Positions 47,101 to 58,600 of a DNA stretch of 64,000 nt are shown here, piece by piece (position 1 is the first letter of the stretch; each line of letters opens with the position of its first letter). Position numbers and translations under genes: made by a program. The stretch spans positions 346,219,081 to 346,283,080 of the forward strand of contig JAUPFV010000001.1 of NCBI GenBank assembly GCA_036936605.1, given 5' to 3'. Below the pieces are notes generated by a model. It was not told the origin of the DNA, ran no database searches, and worked only from the letters and a program-made list of their open reading frames with translations. The stretch comes from Limnanthes douglasii subsp. nivea. Lineage: Eukaryota; Streptophyta; Magnoliopsida; Brassicales; Limnanthaceae.

Positions 47101-48432
47101 GGGACGGATGTCGCTAGTGGGACTGAGGCACCTTCCGCTACTGATTACAGTCATTTGTTCTTCACTACCGAGTTCTACACACACGACGCGTTGGTGAAAT
47201 GGGTTACGAAGATAGGAAAACTCTATGGTATGGTTATCAACATAAGTCGGCGCGACAAATTAAAGAGCAGAAAAAATCCGAGAGTTTATTTCCAGTGTGA
47301 GAGGGGGGGGGGGGGGAGGGGAATATACTCCAAGGGGTGCAGAAAAAGACCGTAAACGGAAGTCTACAGGAACGAAAAAGATTGACTGCCCATTTCAGCT
47401 TCTCAGGTTAATGGTTGAACCACATCAATGGAAGTTAGAAGTGAAATGTGGTATTCATAACCATGAGACTTCTATACATCTAGATGGTCATTCTTTTGCT
47501 GGCCGTTTGAATGATGAAGAGATGGAATATGTTGAACGAGCGACCTTCATTGGTACTAACCCCAGAGATATACTGAATGGTGTCAAGAAATTAAACGAAG
47601 ATAATGTTTCTACCATGCGGACGATCTACAATGCACGACTGAAAAGTCGGGTTTTAAAGAAGGCGGGTAGGTCACAACTTCAATTCTTGTTGGGTGAGCT
47701 TAAGTCACAAAATTATTATGAATGGCATAAATCTGGTGAAGACGATGGACAAATCATTACATATTTGTTTTTTTCCCATCCTGTCAGTGTTGACCTTTTG
47801 CGGACATTTCCGACAATTGTGATTATGGATAGTACATATAAAGTCATATGATATGGTATGCCATTGTTCGAGATAGTGCGTGTGACGTGTACCGGATTGA
47901 CTTTATGTGCGGCATTTGCCTTCATGCCCGGTGAGAAGTTAAACAACTTCAAATGGGTGTTAGAGTGTTTGAAGTCGTTGATTTCCGTTAACGGAATTCA
48001 AGAACCTCGGGTTATCCTAACCGACAGAGATTTAGCATTGATGAACGCCATAGAAGTGGTATTCCCAGAGACAACGCATATGTTATGTCGCTGGCACATA
48101 GATCAAAATGTTCAAGGGCAAACAAGAAAACACTTCATCGAGAAAAGTGATCATAACAAATTTGTTACTGTTTGCAAGAAGATTGCGTATGCAGAATCAG
48201 AGATTGAATTCGATCACGCCCGACGGGACATGCTATTGGAGTACAAAGATTACCCTCTTGCAATTGAATACACTGAAAAATCGTGGCTCAATAAGTACAT
48301 GGAAAAATTTGTTGTTTGGAAGACGAACAATAACTTGCATTTGGGATATTGCACAACTAACCGCGTCGAGAGTGCTCATTCTAACCTAAAGCGTTACATA
48401 CGTGCAAGCGTTACATACGTACAAGCAAAAAA
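47101..48432 (+). pseudogene. Mutator-like transposase (FAR1-type N-terminus, DDE), broken
   Basis: The exon opens after a splice acceptor (TTGTGTAACAG, ending 47100). An N-terminal FAR1/MULE DNA-binding-like region (FFTTEFYTHDALVKWVTKIG) is followed by a 14-G run at 47303-47316, across which the frame changes. The next block (KKIDCPFQLL; WKLEVKCGIHNHE) leads to the MULE catalytic core: first Asp in IVIMDSTYKV (47828), then a TGA at 47849-47851 where other MULEs continue with YGMPL, second Asp in ILTDRDLALMNAI (48023), CRWHIDQNV, and the Glu in TNRVESAHSNLKRYI (48368). The C-terminal SWIM zinc finger is absent; the frame runs on into hairpin island 2. Inactive. Confidence 0.85.
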
Positions 48433-48449
48433 TTCCAAGATTCAATTGC

Positions 48450-48760
48450 GCACCATAGGTACTGTCGCCTGTGTACCTATGGTGCACAGGCTACGGTACC
48501 TATGGTGCACAGTCTGGTGTACCGATGGTGCACTAGACTGTGTACCGATGGTGTCATGCGCCGGTCGGTACATAACGTGCCGACCGGTGCATGGTACCAT
48601 CGCTAAAAGGGGGTGGTACCATCGGTACATGCCCCCTTTACTGATGGTACTCTACACCATGGGTACGCCTTCTTCAGTACCCATGGTGCACGCACTGTTG
48701 TACCATTGGTACACAGTAGTGTGCACCATAGGTACTATTGACTGCGTACCAATGGTGCAC
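48450..48760 (+). repeat. GC-rich hairpin island 2 (GTACCNATGGTGCAC array)
   Basis: About a dozen copies, in both orientations, of the 15-mer GTACCNATGGTGCAC. At both ends two copies face each other across a 10-nt loop: 48450-48462 with 48473-48485 (13/13 pairs) and 48721-48735 with 48746-48760 (14/15 pairs). In the centre CGGTCGG/CCGACCG words match island 1. The transposase frame stays open across it to 48802, but the residues are repeat translation. From 48803 to 49099 I see only AT-rich non-coding DNA. Confidence 0.9.
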
Positions 48761-49099
48761 AATAAGTTGTATTTTTTTGAAAATTGTTTTGTTTTCGTTT
48801 AAAAAAGTAAGTCTTGGGGCATGGATTTAAGTGAATGTTATGGTGTTATTTTTGTCTAACGGGTGATGAACATTGTTAAATAAATGTTATAAAGGATTGA
48901 TTGTAAGAATGGTACGACTTATGTTCGTTTGTGGAATCTCAACTAAAAAAAACGAATTCAACTTAAGTACAAGAAATCTAAAATAAACAAGAGAAGAAAT
49001 AGATAGTATGTGTCATAAGTCATAATAGAAAGTAGATGTCATAAGTCATAATACAAAATACGATAGTGAAACAACTAAGAAGTCCATGAGAATGAAAGA

Positions 49100-51699
49100 T
49101 CACAACAAAGCTAAAACAAGTCCGATAATGAGGACAGACAACCAAGGAGAGAAGAGCTGGAGGACTTGATCTCTCCACGTAAGCGCACCCGTTTCCCCAT
49201 GCTCTACATGCATAGTAACAATCGAGCGAACATCGTCTAGCAATCTGTCGTCCGTGGTACATGGTGGTGGAGTAATAGTATGCCAACCATACTCAGCCAG
49301 GTACCTCCAGTAGGTGTTCGTCGTAGACTGTCAATCGATCCTCAGAAAGAAAGTGCTGACGCCAATCTAGCCATGTGCTCTCTCGCCACGTGTACCTCGC
49401 TAGATCTCATTTCCTGTAACCCGATCCAAACTGGCGCATAACCCGATCAGGCATGTAGCCCTCGACCGTGCTCATCATCCGCAAAGGATAAACGATGGTG
49501 CGGATCTCCTGCACGGTGAACTGGACTCTAATGTCCTTGTATGGCTCAAATATCACCAGTTCCAAAACAGTAAAACAATTAGACTGTTTTAAAATCCTAA
49601 AAATTAATATCAAAATGTTCATGCCAAATAAAATTTAAAAACTTACATCTGCCTCCTTCTGATCAGCAAAGAGATTACGGACAACCGATTTGGGGGGGGG
49701 GATGTTTTGCCCAACAATCCGCTTCGGTAGCCACTTCACAATCCTAGGCTGCCTCGCTACGTGGTCAGCATTCTCTGAGGCCCTAAATGCGGGGAAGTGG
49801 TCGTAAATCCAGCAATCGAGCATAGCTACAAATCCGTAAAGGTTATGCTTCGATGCTTTTGAAGCATCACCCAAACCACGGAAAAGAAATGCCAATGCAC
49901 TCGTACCCCATGCGATGTCCCACAACCCAGAATCCATATTCGCTAACCCGTACAAGTAGTCAGCCTTGACGATTTTCTGACTAATATCCGCAAAAATAGT
50001 GCAACAAAATAAGAACATAAGGTATGCTCGTGATACCTGGCGGATAGTCTCAGTATCAGTCTCCTCAACGTAGCGACCCCTGGTAAAAGTCTCCCGTAGC
50101 CACTTGATCTTGAAGCCAACGCCTCTGGTGGACTGTATCTCTGCGCGGACCTCATCGACTGTCAGACCTAATATACTAGCATAGTAGCTGTATGCCTCAT
50201 CACATGGAGCCGTGACTACATCCAGGGTCCGACCAACTACAGGGAGACCTGTAATGCAGCTGACATCGTCGAGCGTAATCGTCATCTCCCCAAATGAGAA
50301 ATGGAACGTGTTGGTCTCCTGATGCCAACGCTCAACAAAAACCTCATCAAGCACGGAGTGTGTGAAGTACTGAGGCAGGTGGGCTATAAGAGGACCGAAA
50401 GGAGTCCGCGCCAAAAATCGCTGCACATCTGGCTGAGCACTAAGGTCCCACATACGAAGCACATTATAATGTGCCTGTATGCCTAGTGTAGTGCGACCCT
50501 ATAAATAAAAAACTAAGTCAGAACATAATAATAGTAAAACCTTAGAATAGACGTTTAATAGTTAGGTACTTACCTGTCCTATGAAGACGTGGTACGCCTC
50601 ATGCTCCTTGTAGTCGGGAAATAGAGGTATCTTGTTGCATTTGAGAAATGCAAACGTCTTCCGCTGCTCCTAAGTGTGGATAGCATCAATATGCTCCTCA
50701 TCGATGGTGTCCTGCTCAGGGTCCCTAGTGGCATCCACCCTGTCACTAACAAGTGGTGGATGTGTACTAGTATGCGCAGGGGACGGAGCTCTGCGAGCAG
50801 GAGAGGGAGGTGGTGGATCACTAGCAATGGGAGGAGGTGATCGATGTGCTGACGACGTCTCTCGTCGTGAGGAGCCTCCACCTCTGATATCAATGTCCGC
50901 AGTCTCTGTGGCTTTTTCCTTCCTCTTGCCATGCTTGATTCGGCGCAAAGACCGATCACTCCGTATGCTTTCTTCCTCCTCCCTAAGACGAATAGTCTTA
51001 GGGTCCTCAGGTAAACCTCGTCCGCGCTTGGCATCGCGGACCCGCTCATCCTTAATGGCCCGTACAGTCTTAATACTCTTCCCCGGCGGTGGCGGACGTG
51101 AGCCAGGGGGATACGCCCTGGATCGAGGAAGACGTCGCTCCTCAACCGCTTCTGACCTACAAAAATACAAAACAAAGCACGAAATTAATAACAGTAACAT
51201 ACAAGGTAACCCACAAAATTAAAATCATCAACACTCTAATACGCAACCGAGCTAAATTTATAAAGTAATATCTTATAAATTTGAAGTTTTTTATAAAAAA
51301 AATGCAAAAGTAAAACCTTTGAAACATAATTTGGGTATTTTTTTTAAAAAAAATCAGCGCATCATAGGTACGCAACAAGGTGAACCGAGCGGCACGGGGG
51401 CTAGTGCCGCTCGGCACGGGCACTGTGTGCCGAGCGACACAGGTGCTTCTGCCGTTCGGCACACCTACTCGCACCGGTGCACTTTGCCGGCCATTTTCCA
51501 GCCGGCAAGTTGGCTGGAAAATGGCCCCTAAATCCTTCAATTTTTCCAAAATTTACTCTCTAATTCTAAGTTAAACCGTAAATTCAACCCTAAATCTAAC
51601 GCAAATCTAAAATTCATACCTAAATCTAACAAAATTAAGAAAACAATTTAGTTTAGGAACTTACGTATGTGGCGGTGGGGGGTTTTTGTTCTTTACCAT
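49100..51699 (-). pseudogene. Plant mobile domain (PMD, MAIN-like) gene, at least 4 exons, decayed
   Basis: Predicted exons on the minus strand: 51699-51665 (start MVKNKNPPPPHT), 51156-50574 (charged, proline-rich), 50498-49647 (PMD core) and from 49583. Every junction is canonical (GTAAGT donors, AG acceptors) and all keep one frame. The PMD core has LPQYFTHSVLDEVFVERWHQ, FHFSFGEMTITLDDVSCITG and LPVVG, as in MAIN/MAIL1 proteins (PF10536). Breaks: TAG at 50672-50670, TGA at 49409-49407. After that clear coding sequence continues (YTWRESTWLDWRQHF), slips frame near 49330 (YWRYLAEYGWHTITPPP) and ends at 49100 with a hydrophobic, membrane-like tail. The 5' leader has GGA/GGT microsatellites (plus-strand sense, 51705-51752). 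Probably transposon-borne, not the cellular MAIN gene. Confidence 0.82.
51385..51526 (-). repeat. GC-rich hairpin island 3, in PMD intron 1
   Basis: Two perfect stems: CCGAGCGGCAC with GTGCCGCTCGG (51385-51395, 51404-51414, 8-nt loop) and GGCCATTTTCCAGCC with GGCTGGAAAATGGCC (51489-51503, 51512-51526, 8-nt loop). Variants of GCCGAGCGNCAC recur between them. It lies within the predicted intron 51664-51157. Confidence 0.9.
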
Positions 51700-51882
51700 G
51701 ATGAAGGAGGAGGAGGAGGAGGAGGAGGAGGAGGAGTGGTGGTGGTGGTGGTGGCTCGCCGGAAAATTTGAGAGAGAAGTGAGAGTGTTTGAGTGAGATT
51801 TTAGAGAGAAGTGAGAGATGTGAGTGAAGTGAGAGAAAGTGAAGTTTAAAATGGTGTGGATGAAGTTAGTAAAAAAAAATGG

Positions 51883-51890
51883 CTTATATA
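51883..51890 (-). promoter_or_regulatory. TATA box of the PMD gene
   Basis: Minus strand GGGTATATAAGCC, about 185 bp before the PMD start codon and within 20 bp of the right edge of the insertion, as expected if the element end supplies the promoter. Confidence 0.55.
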
Positions 51891-52060
51891 CCCACAAAAG
51901 GGTAAAGTAGAACATAAAAAAATTAGGTATTACTAGATAAAAAACGGATCATTATGAGGTTTTAGTAGAGTTGTTCAATACTTTGCAAGTAGAAAAGTTG
52001 CGGAAGTAGTAAACTTGGGTTCTACAAATTGAATTATTTGATATTATTGATCTTAGTTTT

Positions 52061-52230
52061 GAGGTTCAATTTAAACATGTTGGTAGAGAGCCAATAAAGT
52101 TGCTGATAAGTTGGCTAAATGGGAACATTGAGGCACTGAGGATAATATCATTTTTGCTATTGATGGCGTTGAGTTAAAAGCACTTATAAGGAAATATTCG
52201 TGGGTGTTTCATCTTTTCAAAATGGATAAC
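52061..52230 (+). pseudogene. RNase H-like relic II, unit 3
   Basis: Aligns with 14574-14740. In frame it reads RANKVADKLAKWEH before the same stop, so the ADxLAK block is well kept. Confidence 0.45.
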
Positions 52231-53214
52231 ATTCTTTTTTTTATCATATTTGATTTAATTTACTTATTATATTGGTTTTTAACATGTTTTAATGTGATTT
52301 TATATTGAGTAAAGAAGATGATTTTGAAACTTGGTGCTCTACATTTCGGTTCATGCGATGCCGATGATCATATAGACTTTTGATTTATTTTTGTTTTTAG
52401 GATTGTTATATCCCCAATTTATATATTTATTGTTTCTTCGACACCAAGTATTATTGGGTTATTCTGCCCAACTATTTCTATTTCATGGAGTCTATGCGAT
52501 TGTGTCTCGAAGCAATTATAATGACTTGTTATTTTAAGTCTCCTGCAGGTGGGTATGTTGAAAATATTGAAACTTCATGTACGATTTATTATCTGGATGT
52601 TTTTTGTGTGAAGCTTTGGTCTAGTCCCCTCTACCATTTGTAATTTTATTTCTTATTAATATAAGTATACTCGCATTGACTAGTTTTATAAGAAAAAACA
52701 CAAAAATATATCTAAGTACATTTTTTTATAAAGTTGTCTAGAAAATTATTGCTCATAGAGTCGGCTGAACTACAACTTGCAACATATCGTTAAAAGTTTA
52801 GATTTAACAAATTGGGCACAGCTACGAGAGTTAAATACAAAAATTTTTAATGTCACGTCTAATAGGTAAAATCTGTAGAGTAAAGATAATTTTTAAGAAG
52901 AAAACTGGTACGGTCAGTTTTATCAACATTTACAAAGGTAGTTTGGTAAGAAAATATGATAAATTACTCGTGGTATTTACCATAATATATGATTTTCTGT
53001 ATTCCTTGTGATTAAACTTATCTAGGTTTTACTATAGGAAAATTTTAGATTTAAGTCTCGTGAAAGTATATAAATATAGATATTAGTTGGGCTAATGATT
53101 ATGTTGAAGATGAAACCATTAGCCCAATCGATAACTAAGCGAACTATATGTTCACTAACTATAAATTGGTCTAACCAAACCTTAATTCATGTTGTCTTGT
53201 ATATCGAATCAAAT

Positions 53215-53322
53215 ATGTCATTTCTAATTTTGTTATTTATCTTATCTCTTAGCTTCTATTTGTCGGTTTTCTCCAACGACTCCATCAAGGAGATTGTTCA
53301 TAATCATTCGAGAACATTCTAG
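53215..53322 (+). CDS. Short ORF with signal-peptide-like start, unit 3
   Basis: Third copy of the ORF at 15605, with identical hydrophobic start and stop. TATATAAATA at about 53067. Confidence 0.25.
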   Translation: MSFLILLFILSLSFYLSVFSNDSIKEIVHNHSRTF

Positions 53323-53924
53323 CGAGCAACTAACAAAGATGTCAGAATACTACCCCTACCGGCTTCCAAAAATCAGACAGTGGCTTCGGGTCTTACATAT
53401 ATTCTCAGGTCTTCAAGATGTAAAGAGGTATATCATACTCTTCTTATTTTTATATTTATATATAGATACACACATATACGTATGAGTAGTTATGATCTCA
53501 TGACGATTAAGGGTTTCTAACCAGTGTGATTCATGTAGTAGAGTCAAGCCTTAGTTTTAAGGGTTCATCACCGATATAAAGTTTGAAAATAGATGTCATA
53601 ATACAATCTATTTATGGAAACCTAAATGAGATTACTTACATAATTAGTGATTTTATTTTAAAGCATGCATCAAGATGTGAGAATGTTTATTTTTACGATT
53701 AGTCAAAATATATAGACTAATCGCGAACAAAAAAGGAATATTTGTTCTGAAAAATGTTATCCAAAGTCATATTATATTTTTGGTATTGTGTATTGGTGAC
53801 AATCTAGAAATAAGGATGATATATCTTCTAAATGTACGTAAAGTAATTAGTTAGAAGACTATTCTTAACGGGAGATTAGATTTATTGGTTGACTTACACG
53901 ATATTTAAAAACGTTTAATATCTA

Positions 53925-54133
53925 TCGGACTAAATGTATATTGAAACATGTACTGACCGTTGTTTCCATATTTTGCCACTGCTGAAAGCAACACGCCACC
54001 ATGCTTCCCTGTTAGGTGGGTTCCGTCAACGTACAATAGAGGGCGGCACGAATGGAAACCCTGAAGACACGCCCCAAACGCTATAAAACAGCGACGGAAA
54101 ACATTGCCGAGAGCCAAATCCAGATGACAGTCA
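53925..54133 (-). pseudogene. MULE transposase core fragment at a unit junction
   Basis: The minus strand reads HLDLALGNVFRRCFIAFGAC, LQGFHSCRPLLYVDGTHL and TGKHGGVLLSAVAKYGNNG without a break. This is the stretch of MuDR-type transposases around the first catalytic Asp (in VDG). Neither end of the gene is present. It belongs to a different transposase subgroup from the one at 47101. It fills the gap between truncated unit 3 and truncated unit 4, replacing about 0.8 kb of unit sequence. Confidence 0.8.
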
Positions 54134-54909
54134 TGAAGCAGATAAAAAAATATTAAAAAGTCGAATGTACCATAAATTTTATAAATCAATGTTTTATAAA
54201 AAACGAATCTATCAAATTTAATATTTTATTTTTTTTATTTAAAATGCTGGCTAAATACGTTTTATAACCCATGCATGAACTCTTGATCATAAGATAGTTT
54301 GATTTAAAAAATACAACATAGGACTCGTTGGGGGTAATTTAGTGGATAGGTATAAATTTAAAATATAATTAATATAGAATGGTTCAACTACATTTAAAAT
54401 TAAGCCATTATCTTTTTTTCTAATTTAAGTATTTTTCCTTTGAAACCAGCGATTTTAATATCTCGATTGTGTCACTGTGACCTAAGTCTATGTGTTAACG
54501 GAAATTACAGTTTTCCTTTAGTAAAAAAGGAAGCTTAATTGCCTGAATACTTTAAACATGGGAGTTTGACCTCTATATTCAACTCCAAAACCAGAACACA
54601 TACACTATTCCGTCGTTGATTTAGGGAGTGCATAGTTTCAACATTTCGGATTTTTAAATCCTTCAACTAAACTACATGAAGTTTGAAATCATTAATTGAT
54701 TGATTATCTCTTAGGAACCACATGAGGGTATCCATCCTTCCTACTTGTTTTATTTTTTTAATGACCTCACCATTATGAGACTGCATCAAGTTGGCATGGT
54801 AGATCTCCATTCCTTCAGACTATTTTTATTGGAAGAACGCATTTGTTTTTCTTGGATTGGAGTATAAAAGATTTATGAGAAAGAGTTAACTCTGACTTTA
54901 TCGATATGT
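54134..54909 (+). repeat. Tandem unit 4, left part (tRNA lost)
   Basis: Matches unit 1 from about 4683 up to the bases just before the tRNA region (TATGTGCAGGA, 5382-5391), then stops at the junction with gypsy D. tRNA-Tyr and some 4 to 5 kb of the unit are missing. No gene seen in it. Confidence 0.88.
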
Positions 54910-54916
54910 GCAGGAA

Positions 54917-55162
54917 AAAAAGGAGGCCATCAAGAAAGCCGAAGCTGCTGTTGGTTCTTTGATGTTTGATGGTATCAAGAAGGCTCAAACCTAAACAGCT
55001 ATCAATCTTCTTCGAGAAATTCATGCCGCCTATCCAAGGTTAAATTTATCAGAATTTTGGAAACAAATTCGCGAGGAAGATCGCCCAAAAGAAGCATTCG
55101 AGGTTGCATCAAGTTCTTCAGAAGAAGATGACGTTTCTGAAGGGTCATTGGAAGACGACTAA
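54917..55162 (+). pseudogene. C-terminal remnant of the antisense gene, copy D
   Basis: Matches copy C from 34717 to 34958: coiled-coil end (AIKKAEAAVGSL), INLLREIHAAYPRLN, and acidic end VSEGSLEDD with stop at 55160. One in-frame TAA (QTQT in C, QT stop in D) at about 54993. Confidence 0.85.
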
Positions 55163-55289
55163 TCAGTAGATTATCTCTGTTATGTGTTTATTGTTGTTGT
55201 TTGTTTTTTTTAAAGTAGTTTTCTCCTTTTTGTAAGCTTCAAGCTTTATCCGATGAAACAAGCAACTATCTTAATATTTCAAAGTTCTA

Positions 55290-55457
55290 GTTCACTCATA
55301 AAACGTGGCACCTTGAAAATTTGATATGCTCATAAAACGTGGCACCTCGAAAATTTGATGCGCTCATAAAACGTGGCACTTCGAAAATTTGATGCGCTCA
55401 TAAAACGTGGCACCTCGAAAATTTGATGCGCTCATAAAGCGTGGCATCTCGAAATAG
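55290..55457 (-). repeat. 34-bp tandem repeat in 3' region of copy D
   Basis: Five copies of TCATAAAACGTGGCACCTCG plus AAAATTTGATGCGC, as in C; sequence in between pol and the antisense remnant. Confidence 0.93.
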
Positions 55458-55689
55458 GTTGTTTCTTCAAAGCTATTGCTTTGGAAAATTACTCTTGGTC
55501 AACTTTCAAAGATGATCAGTCTTTGCTAAGTTACCAAAATAACAAATCATTCATCATATTAAACAACCAATGGCCAAAAGAAATTTTATTATGAACTTCA
55601 ATTTTTACCAGATACCTCATTAAAACCTTTCTGGGCCAACAGATAAGGAAAGAGTATATCTGTTTTTTACAAAAATTCTAAGTTCGATT

Positions 55690-58600
55690 TTACTCACAAT
55701 ACAATTTCAAATGTTCTATATTCCAAGGGTGTTTAAGCATCCTCCCCTCACAATCAGACAACCTATATGACCCTGGCTTAACCTTCATTTTGACTTCATA
55801 AGGACCCTCCCAATTCGGAGCCAATTTTCCGAGGTGTTTATCCTTGGTATGAAGAAATACTTTTCGCAACACTTTATCACCAACTTTGAACTCCCTCTTC
55901 TTAACCTTAGCATCGTACCTACTTCTCATTAAGGTTTAATAATGAACCACATTCAAATGTGCTTTAACCCTCTTTTCCTCTAACAAATCAAGCTCAATCC
56001 TTCTAGCTTCATCATTATCTACTTCGGAATAATGCAATAGCCTATAGGAAGGTAATGTAGATTCAGTAGGGCATACAACATCCATTCCATACACCAAAGA
56101 AAAATCAGTCTCTTTTGTTGCCTTTCTAGGAGTTGTACGATATGCCCATAACACCTCTTGAAGATAATTTGGCTATTTCCCTGCTGCTCCCGCCAAATTT
56201 TTCTTCAAACCCTCCAAAATAGATCTATTTGTAACTTCCACTTGCCCATTTGCTTGTGGGTGGAAAGGAGTAGAAAAGCATTGATGTATTCCTTTCGAGG
56301 AGCAAAAAGAGTTCATTTCCTTGTTATTAAATTGGGGACCGTTGTCTGTTGTTATCTTTCGAGGAACTCCAAAATGGTAGCAGATGTTACTTAGAATAAA
56401 CTTGATCACATCCTTAGCTTTTGTTCCAGCTAAAGCCTCTGCTTCTGCCCACTTCAAAAAATAATCAACTGCGACAATAATCATTTGTCTTCCACCTGAA
56501 GCCATAGGCAAGGGTCCTACCAAATCAATCCCCCATCTATCAAAAGGAACCGCCTCAGAGATTATCATTAGAGGTGTCGCTGGTTTATGTATCAAATGTG
56601 CTTACCTTTGACAAGTATCACAACTTCGAACTAATAACTTGGCATCCTGCAATATAGTAGGCCAATAATATCCTGCCAACAATACCCTACGTGTTAAAGC
56701 TATGAAACCACAATGAGCTGATCCATCTCCATCATGTAATTCAGATAAAATGTTTTGAGATTCTTGCTTACTCAAACATCGTAATAAAGGCCTCGACACA
56801 GACCTCTTATACAATACCCCATCCAACACCACATAGCCAAGAGCTTTACTCTTTATTTTCCTGAGCAAGTGCTTATCAAGAGGTAGTATTCCCTTTGTAA
56901 GAAAATTTAACAAGTCAGTTCTCCAATCACCTCGAATGTGCGCCGAATCATTTACTACTTCCTCAACAAATTCACATTGCTCAGAGCTTATTATAATCGA
57001 TGGCAATGGTTGTGTCATGATCCATGGATATTCTTCAGAGTAAGCCATTGTTGCTAAAGAATCAGCCATTGTGTTATTTCCTCTTCGAATATGCTCCACC
57101 TCAACATTTTCAAATTGTGCCATCATACTTCGAAGTTCTTGCAAATACAAAACTAAACGATCTTTTTTAGCTTCTGATATTCCTTTAACATGGTTAACCA
57201 CTAACTGCGAATCTGTCTCTAAGTGCACGAATATTGCTCCACAAATTTTTGCTAACCGCAATCTTGCTAACACTGGTTCATATTCAGCTTCATTATTCGA
57301 AGAATGAAATCCAAATCTTATAGCTTGAAACATATACTCCCCTGTCGGTGCCACCAATTCTACCCCTGCACTCGACCCTTTATTACTAGACCCTCCATCA
57401 GTTCGTACCGTCCACATCGGATTCGCGTGTATTTTTTTATCTTCTTACTCTTCGGACCTGCTCGAATGAAACTCAACAAAGAAATCTGTTAAGGCCTAAG
57501 CTTTGACAGCCGTTCGTGGAGAGAACAACACATCGAAATCTCCCAATTCTACAGACCACTTAGTCATTCTTCCTGAGATATCTGGCTTTTGCAATATATT
57601 TTTCAATGGATAAGAAGTTCGAACCACAATTGTATGTGCTTGGAAGTAAGGACGCATTTTTCTCGCCGCCACTATTATACACAACGCCAATTTTTCGAGC
57701 TTTAAGTAACGTTTTTCAGCATCAACCAAACTTTTACTGACATAATAAACGGGCTTCGAAATTCCTGTATCTTCACTTATCAGAACTGCACTCACTGCAT
57801 AATCCGATACTGCTATATACAAAAACAGTTGTTCACCTTCTCTAGGATTTGATAATATTTCAGGAGAGGACAAAATATTTTTTATCTTAACAAAAGCTTC
57901 TTCACGATCCGAAGTCCACTCAAAATTCTTTGGTCGACGTAACACTTGGAAAAAAGGCAAGCATTTATCTGAAAAACGAGAAATGAATCTGTTCAGAGCT
58001 GCTAACCTGCCTGTTAATATTCGCACCTCCTTGATATTCTGAGGCGAAGATATTGATATCAAAGCCTTCAACTGTTCTGGATCCACTTCAATTCCTCTTT
58101 CACTTATCACATATCCCAGAAACTTACCCGATCGGACTCCAAACGTGCATTTTTCTGGGTTCAACTTCAACTGTATTGCTCTAAGATTCAGAAACGTCTC
58201 TTCTAAATCATCAATATGATTATCATCACTTTTGCTCTTAACTAGCATATCATCGATGTATACCTCGATATTCCTCCCTATTTGTGAAGCAAATGCTTTA
58301 TTCATCAACCTTTGATATGTAAACCCAGCATTTTTCAATCCAAACGGCATCACTCTATAACAATGTAAACCTCGATCAATGATAAAGGTTGTGCTTTCTT
58401 CATCCTCTGGATTCATTTGAATTTGATTATATCCTGAAAATGCATCCATAAATGTTAGAATTTTGTTTCCAGAAGTAGAATCCACTAATTGATCAATTCG
58501 AGGTACTCGAAAAGGATCCTTTGGGCAAGCTCTGTTTAAATCTGTGAAGTCTACACACATTCTCCATTTTCCATTCTTCTTTTTCACCACTACAGGATTA

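Larger units (their letters stand above)
46765..51902 (+). mobile_element. MULE-like composite: transposase, PMD gene, hairpin islands
   Basis: About 5.1 kb of GC-richer DNA present only in unit 3, breaking the unit between GCAAAAGTTTGTC and GTAAAGTAGAAC; about 43 bp of unit 1 sequence is missing at the site. It carries a Mutator-like transposase gene (plus strand) from the left and a PMD gene (minus strand) from the right, convergent. Three GC-rich hairpin islands lie at 46783-47010, 48450-48760 and 51385-51526. I could not find clear terminal inverted repeats or a target duplication, so the true ends may be lost or lie at slightly different positions. PMD domains are known to travel in plant transposons, MULEs included. 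Confidence 0.75.
41599..53924 (+). repeat. Tandem unit 3 (tRNA-Tyr unit), carrying the MULE/PMD insertion
   Basis: Continues unit 3 (started at 31211) after gypsy C. Same order as unit 1, with empty sites for gypsy A (about 42115) and copia (about 43506). The MULE/PMD block replaces about 43 bp of unit sequence after 46764. Its right end is truncated at about 53924, inside AT-rich DNA matching 16310 of unit 1. Stretches 41604-43208, 43302-43763, 44486-45720, 45865-46764 and 53323-53924 are AT-rich without a recognisable gene. Confidence 0.9.

Noticed and set aside
50674..51222. 182-codon plus-strand frame
   Set aside because: Antisense to the Pro/Arg/Ser-rich PMD exon 2, whose splice sites and frame fit the minus strand.
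51661..51915. 84-codon minus-strand frame with His/Ser runs
   Set aside because: Mostly microsatellite in the PMD 5' leader; only its last codons are the predicted PMD exon 1, in the same frame.
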